Assembly: GCA_037102815.1 (NCBI GenBank)
Contig: BTPP01000008.1
Coordinates: 1,054,001-1,118,000 of the forward strand
Direction: 5' to 3'
Origin: Neurospora intermedia
Taxonomy: Eukaryota > Ascomycota > Sordariomycetes > Sordariales > Sordariaceae
Length of the DNA: 64,000 nt
The translations under genes were made by a program, and so were the position numbers. Shown in pieces: positions 50,998 to 60,243 of the stretch. Every line of letters starts with the position of its first letter. Within the stretch, counting starts at the first letter, position 1. The notes beneath the pieces were generated by a model. That model saw only the letters and a list, made by a program, of their open reading frames with translations. It was not told the DNA's origin and searched no databases.

Positions 50998-53588
50998 GAT
51001 GAGAAACCCGTTCAAGTTTGCAAAAGGAACAGAAAAGTCCACAATGCATGCCCGAAACATTTCTAATCGGCGTTGAGTGCGACAAATACGGCGAAAAGCT
51101 CAGAAGCCCTGTTTAGCTTGTGGAACGAACCACAATCCTCCAGTTAACGACCTACGAAAACTGTACCACGGGTACCACGCACACCGGCAATGTTTTCACG
51201 AACGGAACCACTTGGCCACACAACCACTGGGCCCCGTTTTGGTATTGGGGTCTGGTGTCGGACCTTATATGGTACCTTACAGATGTAGGTTCCTGCCTGG
51301 AGCCTGGTGCATGGGGCTGGGACCTTAGGGATGGGACGGGATGAAATGCAGAGGGTCGCGGACTCCTAGGGCTTGTATCGATAGGTGTAGTGTCTGGAAG
51401 GCAAGAAAAAAAAAGTACGAGTTATGCTGCCTTGCTGCCAGCTGGCGGTCTTGATGCTGTGCTGGATGATTCTTGGACCTGGAAAGCACTTTGCCAGTCA
51501 ACTCTTAGGTTAGGAATGCCGTCTTCCCAGAAATGTTTGTCAAGCTGGAGGCCCAATAAATCGCCACATTAGAGATGGACAACATAAGCACAGTTGCGCC
51601 CTCGTACAAATCTCCGCGTTGGCGTCAAGGTCATTGGAGGTGATAGGAAAACGTATCTTCGTCTTGAAAGATATAGTTATCGACTACCAAGGGCTTGCTC
51701 CTTCATTGCGTAAGGCATACCATTCTCTTTTACAGCGACACTCATCGATTTCATAGTCTCACCTGATTATGGGAGAGAAGATTCTGGTCCCCGATCATGG
51801 CTTTGAAACGCCTTTGACTCCGCCAAGCAGACTTGTTGGGTAAAGTTTGGGATACAAATGTCATTCTTGAGAATCGGGACTCGACCGATCACACGCAAAT
51901 TGTTACTCCAGGCTTCTTCAAATGGGAGTGAGACAGTCAGGGGCAAACACGCATGAACAAGCGAAAACCTTTGTCTCTTTTCAGACTGAGTCATTGATGA
52001 CTTGTCTCTTGCTCACCAGGTGACGATATACACACGAGAAGGTGAGTACCCAGGCTCTTGATGAATTCTCTTTTCTATTTAACTCCCCTTTCCTTGTCTT
52101 GTCATTGATTACTTTAGACTTCCCGCTCACTCCGTGAACTTGTTGATACTGGAAGAGACCAAGAGATGCCAGGCAACCCCAATCCTCCAATTCTTAGTCG
52201 CCCGTAACTATGGAAGTATCTTGCTACGGTTCAGACACTTTGATTTGATTATATGCTAACTCACCTCCAGCTGCATCAGCTTTAGCTGCGCTGAGCTTCT
52301 TTTCAAGTCCCCGAGGCTGTGCAAGAGAGGAAACTCTTTGTACACCAACGCCACCTTCATTGTCCTGATTTAAGACGCGCAACATCCTGTAACACAGGCT
52401 GAAACTGCTTTCTCTAGATTGGGACGCAAATACTTGTTCCTGTGTGCAAGCCACGTTTCTTATCGGGGCTTGAAGCGGGTAAGAAATCAGCACAACGGCG
52501 TTACGAGGGAGCAGCGTCAATACAGACACGCGGGCCCGACGGAAACACTAACGTCACTCTGCCCCAACGCCATCGCCTTCGAATTGGAACATTGGAACCG
52601 CATCCGCTGCCATGAAGACAAGGTGGGGGGTTCTGACGGGGAGTAGGGTTCTGGCGAGACACGTGAAATCGGTATCCGGCCGGTCGAACTCCACGACGAC
52701 GTATTTACCTGTGGGAATGAGGCTTAAGATACGGAGTCCGATAACCACCGCAGTTTTGGATCTTCGGGTTCACGCGGGCTTCAAACGCATTTGACCTTGC
52801 AATGCACGACGCGAGATTTCCGGTCAACTTTGTCTCTTTCCGCTTCCCCTTTGGTTTGTGCCCCCTCTCCCGTTCCTTCTTCGCCTAGAAGCTCGTCATC
52901 ATCCACGTTGAGTATTTCATACTGCATGGCTTTGGGCTCTCTCTTGCATTTGGACAAGGGCAAGCTACGGCAGCAACGACCCAAGTTGTCTTTTATCTTC
53001 TTTCCGACCAGACACATTTTCGATGAAATTCGCAACAGAAACAGTAGTTCGGTCTTGGTAGCTACTTGAAGTGCATCACACAGCGTGCAGAAATCACTCT
53101 ACATGATGCCCGGCAGCAAAAAAAGGGAAAAGAATTTTTGGATTGCAGATACATGCACGATTTGTCCTTCTCTTACCGCAGAGACTCGGGGCATAGCTTT
53201 TCTTCCAGGGAAATCAGGCATAATCAGACATACATATGCCCGATTCTGTGGCTTTTATGCCTTCAAAAAAGAGTGGGGGAGACGTGTTGCCATCCCAAAG
53301 CACTATTAATTCGATTCCTTTGGAGCTCTGCCTTTTCCCACCTATTTCTTCAAGGGAGCTGGAGGGTGGAGACAATCAGAATCACCGTCTTGCATAGAAC
53401 TTTTGGTGGGCATAAATGTTGCAGTATGCTTGCCGACCCTGCTTGATTCTCCTGGAAGTTGAAAAGCTATGCCCCGAATCTTTGCGGTAGCCATTTTTTT
53501 TTACCTGCATTGAATGGAATTCCGACCTCCGGCACAGCAGAGGATATGCAGCGGGCACTGATTCTGCACCAATATTAAATCCGGGCAG
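50692..53588. other. Intergenic; no gene recognised
   Basis: About 2.9 kb with short frames only. A 29 bp A tract lies at 50967-50995. Some sequence at the left end (to about 50,960) may be a continuation of the decayed hydrolase gene. Confidence 0.4.
50967..50995. repeat. Homopolymer A tract, 29 bp
   Basis: An uninterrupted A run between GGTC and CCGAT. Confidence 0.9.
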
Positions 53589-53597
53589 TATTTAAAT
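53589..53597 (+). promoter_or_regulatory. TATA-like box of small-family gene 1
   Basis: TATTTAAAT lies about 140 bp before the start codon of the first cluster gene, followed by a pyrimidine-rich leader. Confidence 0.4.
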
Positions 53598-53734
53598 GTT
53601 CTTCTTTCAGAGCCCTTCATGTCTTCTTTTCTTCCCTCTATCTACCACCGCTCAGTCACTAGTCTCTCCCTCTTCGCTTTCAACAATTCATAAACAAGCA
53701 GTTATTCATTTTTGCTATTCTCGATTCAACGATC

Positions 53735-54511
53735 ATGTTCGGAACCACTCCACCATCACTTTACCACCATATGCCGTCCCAAAGCGGAAATTCATCAGTC
53801 GCCATGACTGAGTATGACCACCATGCTCCGCGTGGATCTGAACCGAGTCCTCCCACTCCAGTTACAACTCCCGAGGATGAACGGACTCTTTTCACCACGC
53901 CCACTTTCGTGTCGGAAGAGAGTCTCCCGTCTACACCTGACACTCCCATAGATGAGAAACCCAAGGAACCGTAAGTGCTTTTCTCTTCCCCAGTATTTAT
54001 CCTGCTTCATGGGACCACCAAAGCTGACATTCGATATTGCCAGGTGCATCTCTTTCGAGCAGGGTAGGCATATGATTTGTTTATTCTTTGTTTTGTCCAG
54101 ATGACTGCCTATTGGTCGTGGTGATCTGTAACCCGAGCTGACTGGTTTTTTGTTTTTTTTACAGACTTCGACCCCACTGCCAACATGCATGACCAAGCTC
54201 GCCGCTTGGTGCAAGACCGTCTCGCCCAAGGATTCGATCGGTCAGAACTCTTGACCGAGCAACTGATCCTTAGAGAGAAGGCAAAGGTTCGACAAATTCC
54301 AGGGCACGACGATCGTGACGGACCGTTGAGTGACATCTGGAGACATGCACCCGACGTGCAGTCGCCGGAGTTTCACTTTTACACAACCATCATTTTCAGG
54401 CTTGAACAGAATCCGGTCCTCTCCACCACCCGCAGGGGGACACCATCACAGCTCCCAACGTCGACCGGCCGCAACGAAAATAACCAAAGAGCGCGATGCG
54501 TCACGGTTTAG
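53735..54511 (+). CDS. Small tandem family member 1, long form with Pro/Ser/Thr-rich extension
   Basis: Unknown family, described here from the cluster. Exons 53735-53970, 54044-54063 (20 nt) and 54165-54511 join in frame, giving 200 residues. Exon 1 encodes 78 residues, rich in Pro, Ser, Thr and His, with repeated TP dipeptides, in place of the 5 nt exon of the other members. The 20 nt exon reads CISFEQ. Exon 3 starts DFDPTANMHDQARRLVQDRL and has LLTEQLILREKAK, the family core. The usual PxTxxWLFH end is replaced by a longer tail that still has FYTTIIFRLEQ. Introns are in phases 2 and 1, as in all members. No signal peptide or membrane segment is present. TP-rich sequence suggests phosphorylation sites (inference). 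An alternative is that the real start is an internal ATG (MTEYDHH). Confidence 0.72.
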
Positions 54512-55574
54512 ATGGAGGATGCAAGGAAGTTGGTGGTTAAGGGTGGACATGGTAAAGAAAAACCAAGCATTTTGGCAGTTGTTATCCAGTCATTAGAGAC
54601 CTGCCTCATGGCCAGATAGATACCTCGGATATGGCATAGCGAGTGTCAATTACTTTCCGCATCTTCCATTCTCGTTTCCTCGATGTTGTCTTCCCAATTG
54701 CGTTCGCTTGTGAATACTCCACCGGATATGTGTAAGTAGTAATAGGTCAAATAATGGACGCGCCTTCCTACCATCACATCATCCACAGCGAAAATTAAAG
54801 GTTGGTTGAGATGAAAGGACATAAATCCTTTTGCGCGCGACATTAGTGTTTATCGAATTCAATAAAAATCTTCACCTGTGTTTTTAATTGCCTTCACCCC
54901 TCGAGCGTGAGATTATGTTTCACACAAATATGTACATCAGTCGTTTGAAGCGAACAAAAGGTCCCACGTCACTGTCATCCGAATTTTGGTTCTTTTACGC
55001 TTCTAAGGTCCAGGTTGTTTACTTGTGGTGTGCCTCTTCTTTCGCTCTTTCCCCCTTAAAAATTCGACATTGGCTTGGCGCTCCCTGGGCCGATCTTTTC
55101 ACATGACAATGGTCAAGTGTCAACAAAGATACGGTTTCGCCTTGTGCAAAATCTGTAAGAGAAAAATGAAGGTCAATACGCTTGCTCGAATAAGCTCATT
55201 CCTATTGTGTTATCGTTTCGCCAGTAGTTGGCAAAAGAGTGCTTCGAAACTTTGAGTGTCCGAAGTCGGATCGTTTCTAAAACCCCAACCTGAGCGCCCG
55301 AGTTTCGGATGGAGACAAACAATACGACAGCCATTTTTTGATCCTCAGAAACCAAGTTTGAATACCCTGTATCTGGTATGGACGTGTCCATCCTTCTTCC
55401 TCTGTCACCCTTCTTCTTTCTATTAATATGACTGTTCGTTGCCTTTGATCATAGAGGAAAGGACTTGACACTTTCGACCTCGGAAAATTTCTTCCTTTTA
55501 ATATTCTGCTTTTCGAGTCGATAAACAAAACAGCCACGAACATTCTACCAGCAGTCTTTTCACACTTTAGTACA
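54512..55574. other. Spacer between cluster genes 1 and 2
   Basis: It holds the 3' end of gene 1 and the promoter of gene 2. Short frames on both strands have no family motif. A T-rich and CTTTT-rich leader precedes the ATG at 55575. Confidence 0.4.
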
Positions 55575-55956
55575 ATGGCGTAAGTAACTGAACCTGCACT
55601 TTCCAAACCTCTAACCCATTCCCAAACTGCAAGAACAAACCTAACTCTGCCTCCAGGTGGATCGACTTCGAGAGGGGTAAGCAACAGACCTGGAAATGCC
55701 CGACTCGCTCCAACACCACGTCTTCCCAGTTCTATGACCAATGACTAATCAAGTATCGCCTCTTCTGCTAGACTGGTCCTACCAATGGCCTTTGGTCTGG
55801 CAGGCTAAAAGTCTCGTGGACCACTGTCTGGCGAGCGGCGCTGACACCCATGCGCTGCTCGAAGAGCAGCGGTGTTTGCGGGAGGCTCAAACTAAACTCA
55901 ACATACCTTGGATGTTTTACAATGCTGTCGTGGTGGAACTGGAGGGTCGGCTGTAG
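55575..55956 (+). CDS. Small tandem family member 2, 69 residues
   Basis: Exons 55575-55579 (ATGGC), 55657-55676 (20 nt) and 55772-55956 join in frame. The protein begins MAWIDFERDWSYQW, continues QAKSLVDHCLASGADTHALL, then EEQRCLREAQTKLNIPWMFY, and ends NAVVVELEGRL. The core is kept, but LVxDR is LVDHC and WLFH is WMFY, so this member is diverged. Introns have donors GTAAGT and GTAAGC, acceptors CAG and TAG, and phases 2 and 1. It is the shortest member and stops right after the VVELE block. Small, soluble, probably helical; no secretion signal. Function unknown. Confidence 0.75.
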
Positions 55957-57446
55957 GCGGGTTGCGCGTAGTGATGTTGTAAGAATCCGGTTCTAGCGAT
56001 CGAGATATCTTCAGCGACTGAGACTGACGTGAGAGTTGCTGAACAGATCCAAGCCCTCGCGAATTTATTTTCCCTGGATGTATTGCTTGATGCCGAATTA
56101 CCAGGTCTCCCCCACAGATGAGTCGAGGGAGTGAAGGGAAAGAATTCCGGGACGTTGCTCGCTACATTTCAACAGAACGGCTGGAATTGAGCGAGGCTTC
56201 TCTCTCTCGTTTTTCCATTGTTTGTGTTGGCATCAAAAAAACAAAGCTCTCCTTCGCCTTCTTTATGCCTATTTCCCCCTTGCTTCCTGGATTAGTTGTC
56301 TTGCCATACTTTTTCTTGTCGTATTTCTGTCTGTTAAGATTTGCTTCTTTGAATCGCCTTTTCTTTTCCTTGTTTTGCGGTCTAAGAGCGACAAGTGCCG
56401 CTCAATCTCCGAGGTGGCTCTTTCAGCATGTGTGGTGGAAGAACTCAAGGAGCAGTTGCAATCTGAGGCTCTACTCGGCACAGCCTACCTACCATCGGTA
56501 GCCCAATTGGCAGGAAATACTGCTCAGAGATTGACGATTGGGGCAAGTAGGCAAGACTTAGCTAAACACAATGGGGAGGTGTCCTCTAGGGATGCAGTAT
56601 TACATACCTCTACATGACCTTAACTACAGCAGGCAGCATTGGGGGGTTGAGCCTGTGGCGATCGATGAGACAGGCATTCTGTCTGGCAAAGCTATAGCAG
56701 GTGCACCACAGGTATTACTGCACAAGGTAGTTGCGATGGTATGTGGTCGTTCAACCGGCCCATGCAAAGTGTGCAAGGGGCACGGGGAGAGAGATTGGAG
56801 TTATGACGAAGGTAGCTGGGCGGGACCCCAGCGACCAAGCACCGACGTGTTGAAAGATACCCGGTATGCGCGGAAGGTGAAGGCTCGAGGAGACCAAGTG
56901 GAAGCCGGGCTTGCAGAAGACATCAGCAAGGTCAGCGGTATTAGAGCTGACTGAGATTCTTGGGATAACCGCCAGGGAATGGAATCATCGATGATGGTGT
57001 TATTATGAGAGCGTAGGCAGGAGAAAAAAAAGCTTCTCAACTCATCGTGGCCGCTAAAGCTTCATATATGGGCACACGTCCTCAGGTTACTTATCTACGC
57101 CCCTAGAATCCCTCCCACGTTCCCCGGCCCATACATGATCAGGTGGAAAGTGCAAGTGAAGAGAATCGAGTCTTTCACAAGGAAGGGATCATGCTCATGG
57201 AAGTAGATGGGAAGTGGATATTAACCAATGGTATGTACCTACCTTACCTCAGGCTTGCTGTGCTGTGGTACCCACCTATCTTCGTTATCTCTTGCATTCA
57301 TATCTAGTTTGCATCCATTTTATCCAATGAATCATCTCGGCATCTCCTCAGGATCACCGAGACTTCCCTTCGTCGATTGTTGACTGTCACCCAACCCGCA
57401 TTTCCCGCGTTCTCTTTTTTCTTGCAAACATACCAAAGTGTTCAAC
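55957..57446. other. Spacer between cluster genes 2 and 3, with possible faint family remnants
   Basis: At about 56,030-56,110 one frame reads AEQIQALANLFSLDVLLDAE, reminiscent of the AEQAKRLV...LLDDQ core. Near 56,395-56,465 SPRWLFQHV and, in another frame, ACVVEELKEQLQ recall the family end PxTxxWLFHxxxVxEL. These may be a third, badly decayed copy, but the similarity is weak. No other gene is convincing; the frame 56571-56954 is probably chance. Confidence 0.3.
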
Positions 57447-57930
57447 ATGGCGTACGTATCACAATTCCGCTCTTCTTGTGGGTCTTGTGAGATTCTTCGA
57501 ATATCATGCTGATCCAATATTCTTAGCTTTATCGAGTTTACCCGCGGTTAGTACGCCATACGCCTTCTGCTTTGCTCAGGGTTTCCCCAATGTGCACGAT
57601 CCAAGTCTGCTCTATGATTGTCAGCAAGCAAACACCTCCATGTTTTTAATTCTTCTCCCCTCTATTTTCAATATGGCAACCCATTTACTGACTCTCGAGT
57701 GTCTCGTAGATCGTGACTCTGAAAGATCGCTTGCCTTGCAAGCCGTTGAGCTGATCCAAAAGGCTCTAGACGCCGGTGCCACTCGTGCCACTCTTCTCGA
57801 GGAGCAGAAAGACCTGCGTAACAGGAGCCCGCCGCATACTTCACTCTGGCTGTTCCACAGCGTTATTGTAACGGAGCTTGAGATTCCTGGTTACTTAACA
57901 TCGGTCGGTCAGCTCCTGCAGTACTTGTAA
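57447..57930 (+). CDS. Small tandem family member 3, 81 residues
   Basis: Exons 57447-57451 (ATGGC), 57527-57546 (20 nt) and 57710-57930 join in frame. The protein begins MAFIEFTRDRDSERSLAL, continues QAVELIQKALDAGATRATLL, then EEQKDLRNRSPPHTSLWLFH, and ends after SVIVTELEIPGYLTSVGQLL. Donors are GTACGT and GTTAGT, acceptors TTAG and GTAG, phases 2 and 1. Intron 2 is the longest of the family (163 nt) and is itself open in the last-exon frame, so a read-through form starting upstream cannot be excluded. The tail after TELE is about 15 residues longer than in member 2. Function unknown. Confidence 0.75.
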
Positions 57931-58434
57931 GGACCCTGTGACAATAGGGATCACTTCCTCCGCATGGCCTCTGGTCTAGATACTCGAAAGGGGATATAGG
58001 TTAAGGAGCAAACTCGATTTACGCATTATGGAGGCTCCTGGTTAGCCACAGTATCTCTTCTGGCAGATCATGAGCTACACTTTCCGTTCTTCGTGGTTGA
58101 TCATTCGTATCTCGCTTCATTGTCTGCCTCGTGCACTCTCCTTAAATCTTGCTCGGGCCTCGCTTTCCTGTAACTGACATGTACATCTGTTCCATCTGCG
58201 TGTTTTCACTTTACATCATAGACCACTGCAAACCTGGACCACATTGTGTTTCGATATTAAGGAAATTGCAGTGCTGGAGAATGACACCAAGGTTTTCTGG
58301 CAGGAAACCAAACCTTGATGCCCGAAATACCTACATTTCCTGCAACGGCTCCCCGCTTTCTTGGTCTTCCAGTGCCCTCCGCGTTTTTCTGCGATTCGCT
58401 ACATAAGTCTCCGACCTTGCCCTCAACAGTTATC
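57931..58434. other. Spacer between cluster genes 3 and 4
   Basis: No family motif or other gene is seen. The right end carries the core promoter of gene 4. Confidence 0.4.
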
Positions 58435-58448
58435 TATATACCACATTC
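58435..58448 (+). promoter_or_regulatory. TATA box of cluster gene 4, shared with gene 5
   Basis: TATATACCACATTC lies about 90 bp before the ATG at 58526. The near-identical TATATACCACACTC lies at a similar distance before gene 5. The conserved extension CCACA(T/C)TC beyond the TATA core suggests common descent of the promoter. Confidence 0.55.
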
Positions 58449-58525
58449 AAGACTATTCGTACACACGACCACAGACAAGAAAATCCCAGTCATTTTATAA
58501 GAGGACAGCCTTCGAAACAGTAAAC

Positions 58526-58936
58526 ATGCCGTAAGTGTTTCACTCATTACAGTCAATAATCAGCCACTCTATGATTCCAAGCTAACACGCCGTCAGACAC
58601 ATCTCCTTTGATTCCGGTAAGGTGAAATCCACGCTTCCATTTTGGTGCCATAAGGCCAAATGCTCTTGAGCCATGTCTATGCGGTTAGTGTTGACGTTCT
58701 TTTCTTCCGTAGATTATGATCCGAGTGTCAGTCTCCTAGAGCAAGCCAGACAGCTTGTTAGGGACCGCCAGAATGAGGGTGTAAGCCTATGGGATCTGCT
58801 GTACGAGCAGGGTGCACACGTACGTGGCAGTACGCCTGGAACGATGGTCTACTTATTCCATTGCATGGTTCTCGTCCAAGTCTTGAGATGCTTGGGCGAA
58901 ACTGGCGGCGAAACTCAACGGAGCGACGACAGATAG
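58526..58936 (+). CDS. Small tandem family member 4, 82 residues
   Basis: Exons 58526-58530 (ATGCC), 58597-58616 (20 nt) and 58713-58936 join in frame. The protein begins MPHISFDSDYDPSVSLLEQA, continues RQLVRDRQNEGVSLWDLL and YEQGAHVRGSTPGTMVYLFH, then CMVLVQVLRCLGETGGE to the end. Donors are GTAAGT and GTAAGG, phases 2 and 1. The 3' part of intron 2 (58674-58712) closely matches that of gene 5, including ATGCGGTTAG / ATGCGATTGA, so 4 and 5 are the most recent pair. Exon 3 alone has two decayed copies just downstream. Function unknown; a small helical protein without targeting signal. Confidence 0.78.
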
Positions 58937-59054
58937 GCAGAACGCGAAATCCTTAAGTTGATTAGCAAAGTTGCATGGGCATCCGACTAGTGCTTGGATG
59001 TTGGGAGATAATGGCCTAGCAATATCTTTTTTTTTTTTTTTAAATTAATCCCAC

Positions 59055-59275
59055 CAATATGTCTGTCTGCTCGAACAAGTCAGGAAGCTGATCACCGACG
59101 ACAGAACTGAGGCATAAGCCTATGGGATTTACTCTGGGAACAGGGTGCTTGCGTACAGGGCTGTACTCCTGGTATGATGAGACATTTATTCCACAGCATG
59201 GTTCTCGTGCAAGTTCTCAAACGCTTGGGCGGACATTAGAATGGCGATGAAGCTGGATAGGGTGCAGACGAATAG
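59055..59275 (+). pseudogene. Decayed copy of exon 3 of family member 4 (relic 1)
   Basis: It matches exon 3 of gene 4 at an offset of about 334 bp. Blocks CTGCTCGAACAAGTCAGGAA, GCCTATGGGATTTACTCTGG and CAGCATGGTTCTCGTGCAAG align with CTCCTAGAGCAAGCC, GCCTATGGGATCTGCTGTAC and TGCATGGTTCTCGTCCAAG of gene 4. The reading frame is broken by a small deletion after the DDR block (GAACTGAGGCATAAGCC), so the second half (LWDLLWEQ-type) is in a different frame from the first. Neither the 5 nt first exon nor the 20 nt exon is seen upstream; a T tract and AT-rich sequence stand there instead. Confidence 0.72.
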
Positions 59276-59389
59276 GGATCAAGGCCAAGTTCTTCTACTA
59301 GAATGATCAAATCTGTATGATCAGGCATCAAACAAGCCTTTAGACGCTGGGAGCGTATTCCAGCGATATTTTTATGTACTTACCTTACC

Positions 59390-59530
59390 ATTCTCTTCGA
59401 ACAAGTCGCGAAGTTGCTTATCGACCGACAGAGCAGAGGCGTACGCCTCTGACATTTACGGTGCAAACAGAATGCCTATATCCGGGTCAGTCTGCCTGGA
59501 AACATGACTGGGCCACGTGATGGTCCGATA
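59390..59530 (+). pseudogene. Second decayed copy of exon 3 of family member 4 (relic 2)
   Basis: It lies about 326 bp after relic 1. One frame reads ILFEQVAKLLIDRQSRGVRL, then a stop where the family has W/G-x-L-L, then blocks equivalent to EQGAYIRVSLPGNM. The copy ends before the WLFH block. With gene 4 and relic 1 it forms a three-copy tandem array of an approximately 330 bp unit that contains only exon 3. Confidence 0.65.
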
Positions 59531-59691
59531 ATAAGAACTGTCCAGTGAAGCACCACGCGTTCCCGCTAGGCAGCCAAACCTTACCCGTCCCGAACGCGTC
59601 AATGGCACCGACGGCCCTGCGTTATTCTTCACTTTCTGCTTCCTCATCTCCCACCATCATTCTACAAGGACATCCAACCTTCCCTCTGCTA

Positions 59692-59705
59692 TATATACCA
59701 CACTC
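59692..59705 (+). promoter_or_regulatory. TATA box of cluster gene 5, shared with gene 4
   Basis: TATATACCACACTC lies about 84 bp before the ATG at 59776 and matches the box of gene 4 at 13 of 14 positions. Confidence 0.55.
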
Positions 59706-59775
59706 GACAACGTCTAACTCCACATTCACGAACTACCAAGTGAGCCACTTCTTAAGAAACCAGCCCAGAACAGTC

Positions 59776-60243
59776 ATGCCGTAAGTACCCCAATTAATTC
59801 AACTTGTTCACTATCTATCGTTGATCTCAAGCTGACTGTCCCCTCAGATACATCAATTTCGACGGCGGTAAGGAAACTCCCATAAGCCCAGGGGCAGTCT
59901 GTTTCGCGAGGATGACGTAGTTACCTATCACCCATGTTACCCTAGGTAACCTTCATTGCGAGCTCCAGAATAACACTTCTGCTCTTTCTCCCCAACCTCC
60001 ATGCGATTGATGCTGACGCTCTTTTTTTTCTATTTCGAAGACTGGGATCCCACCGCCAGTCTAGCCGAGCAGGCCAAGAGGCTGGTAACAGACCGCCTGT
60101 GTCAGGGAATCACCCTTGGACAGCTGCTGGACGACCAGCGTGAATGCCTGCGGGGAAGCCCGACAAAAACAATGCTGTGGTTGTTCCACATGTTTATGAT
60201 CAGAGAGATCAAAAACCGATTCGACATGGCCAGGCCCGAATAA
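59776..60243 (+). CDS. Small tandem family member 5, 75 residues
   Basis: Exons 59776-59780 (ATGCC), 59848-59867 (20 nt) and 60041-60243 join in frame. The protein begins MPYINFDGDWDPTASLAEQA, continues KRLVTDRLCQGITLGQLL and DDQRECLRGSPTKTMLWLFH, then MFMIREIKNRFDMARPE. This copy is closest to the family consensus I derived. Donors are GTAAGT and GTAAGG, acceptors CAG and AAG, phases 2 and 1. Intron 2 is 173 nt and its end is an open frame starting ATGCGATTGATGCTGACG, shared with gene 4; this is probably intron homology, though an alternative start there cannot be excluded. The downstream neighbour is the convergent FHA gene. Confidence 0.78.

Noticed and set aside
57478-57709. Long N-terminal extension of family member 3, reading through its second intron
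   Set aside because: The region matches intron positions of the four other members; the spliced 5 + 20 + 221 nt model gives the family N-terminus MAFIEF.
58673-58712. Alternative starts MSMRLVLTFF and MRLMLTLFF for family members 4 and 5
   Set aside because: They lie at the end of intron 2 just before good acceptors, and their similarity is best explained by recent duplication of the intron. An alternative isoform is still possible.
36792-60243. A secondary-metabolite or other functional gene cluster linking the named genes
   Set aside because: The genes belong to unrelated housekeeping processes, with no synthase, transporter or pathway regulator among them.
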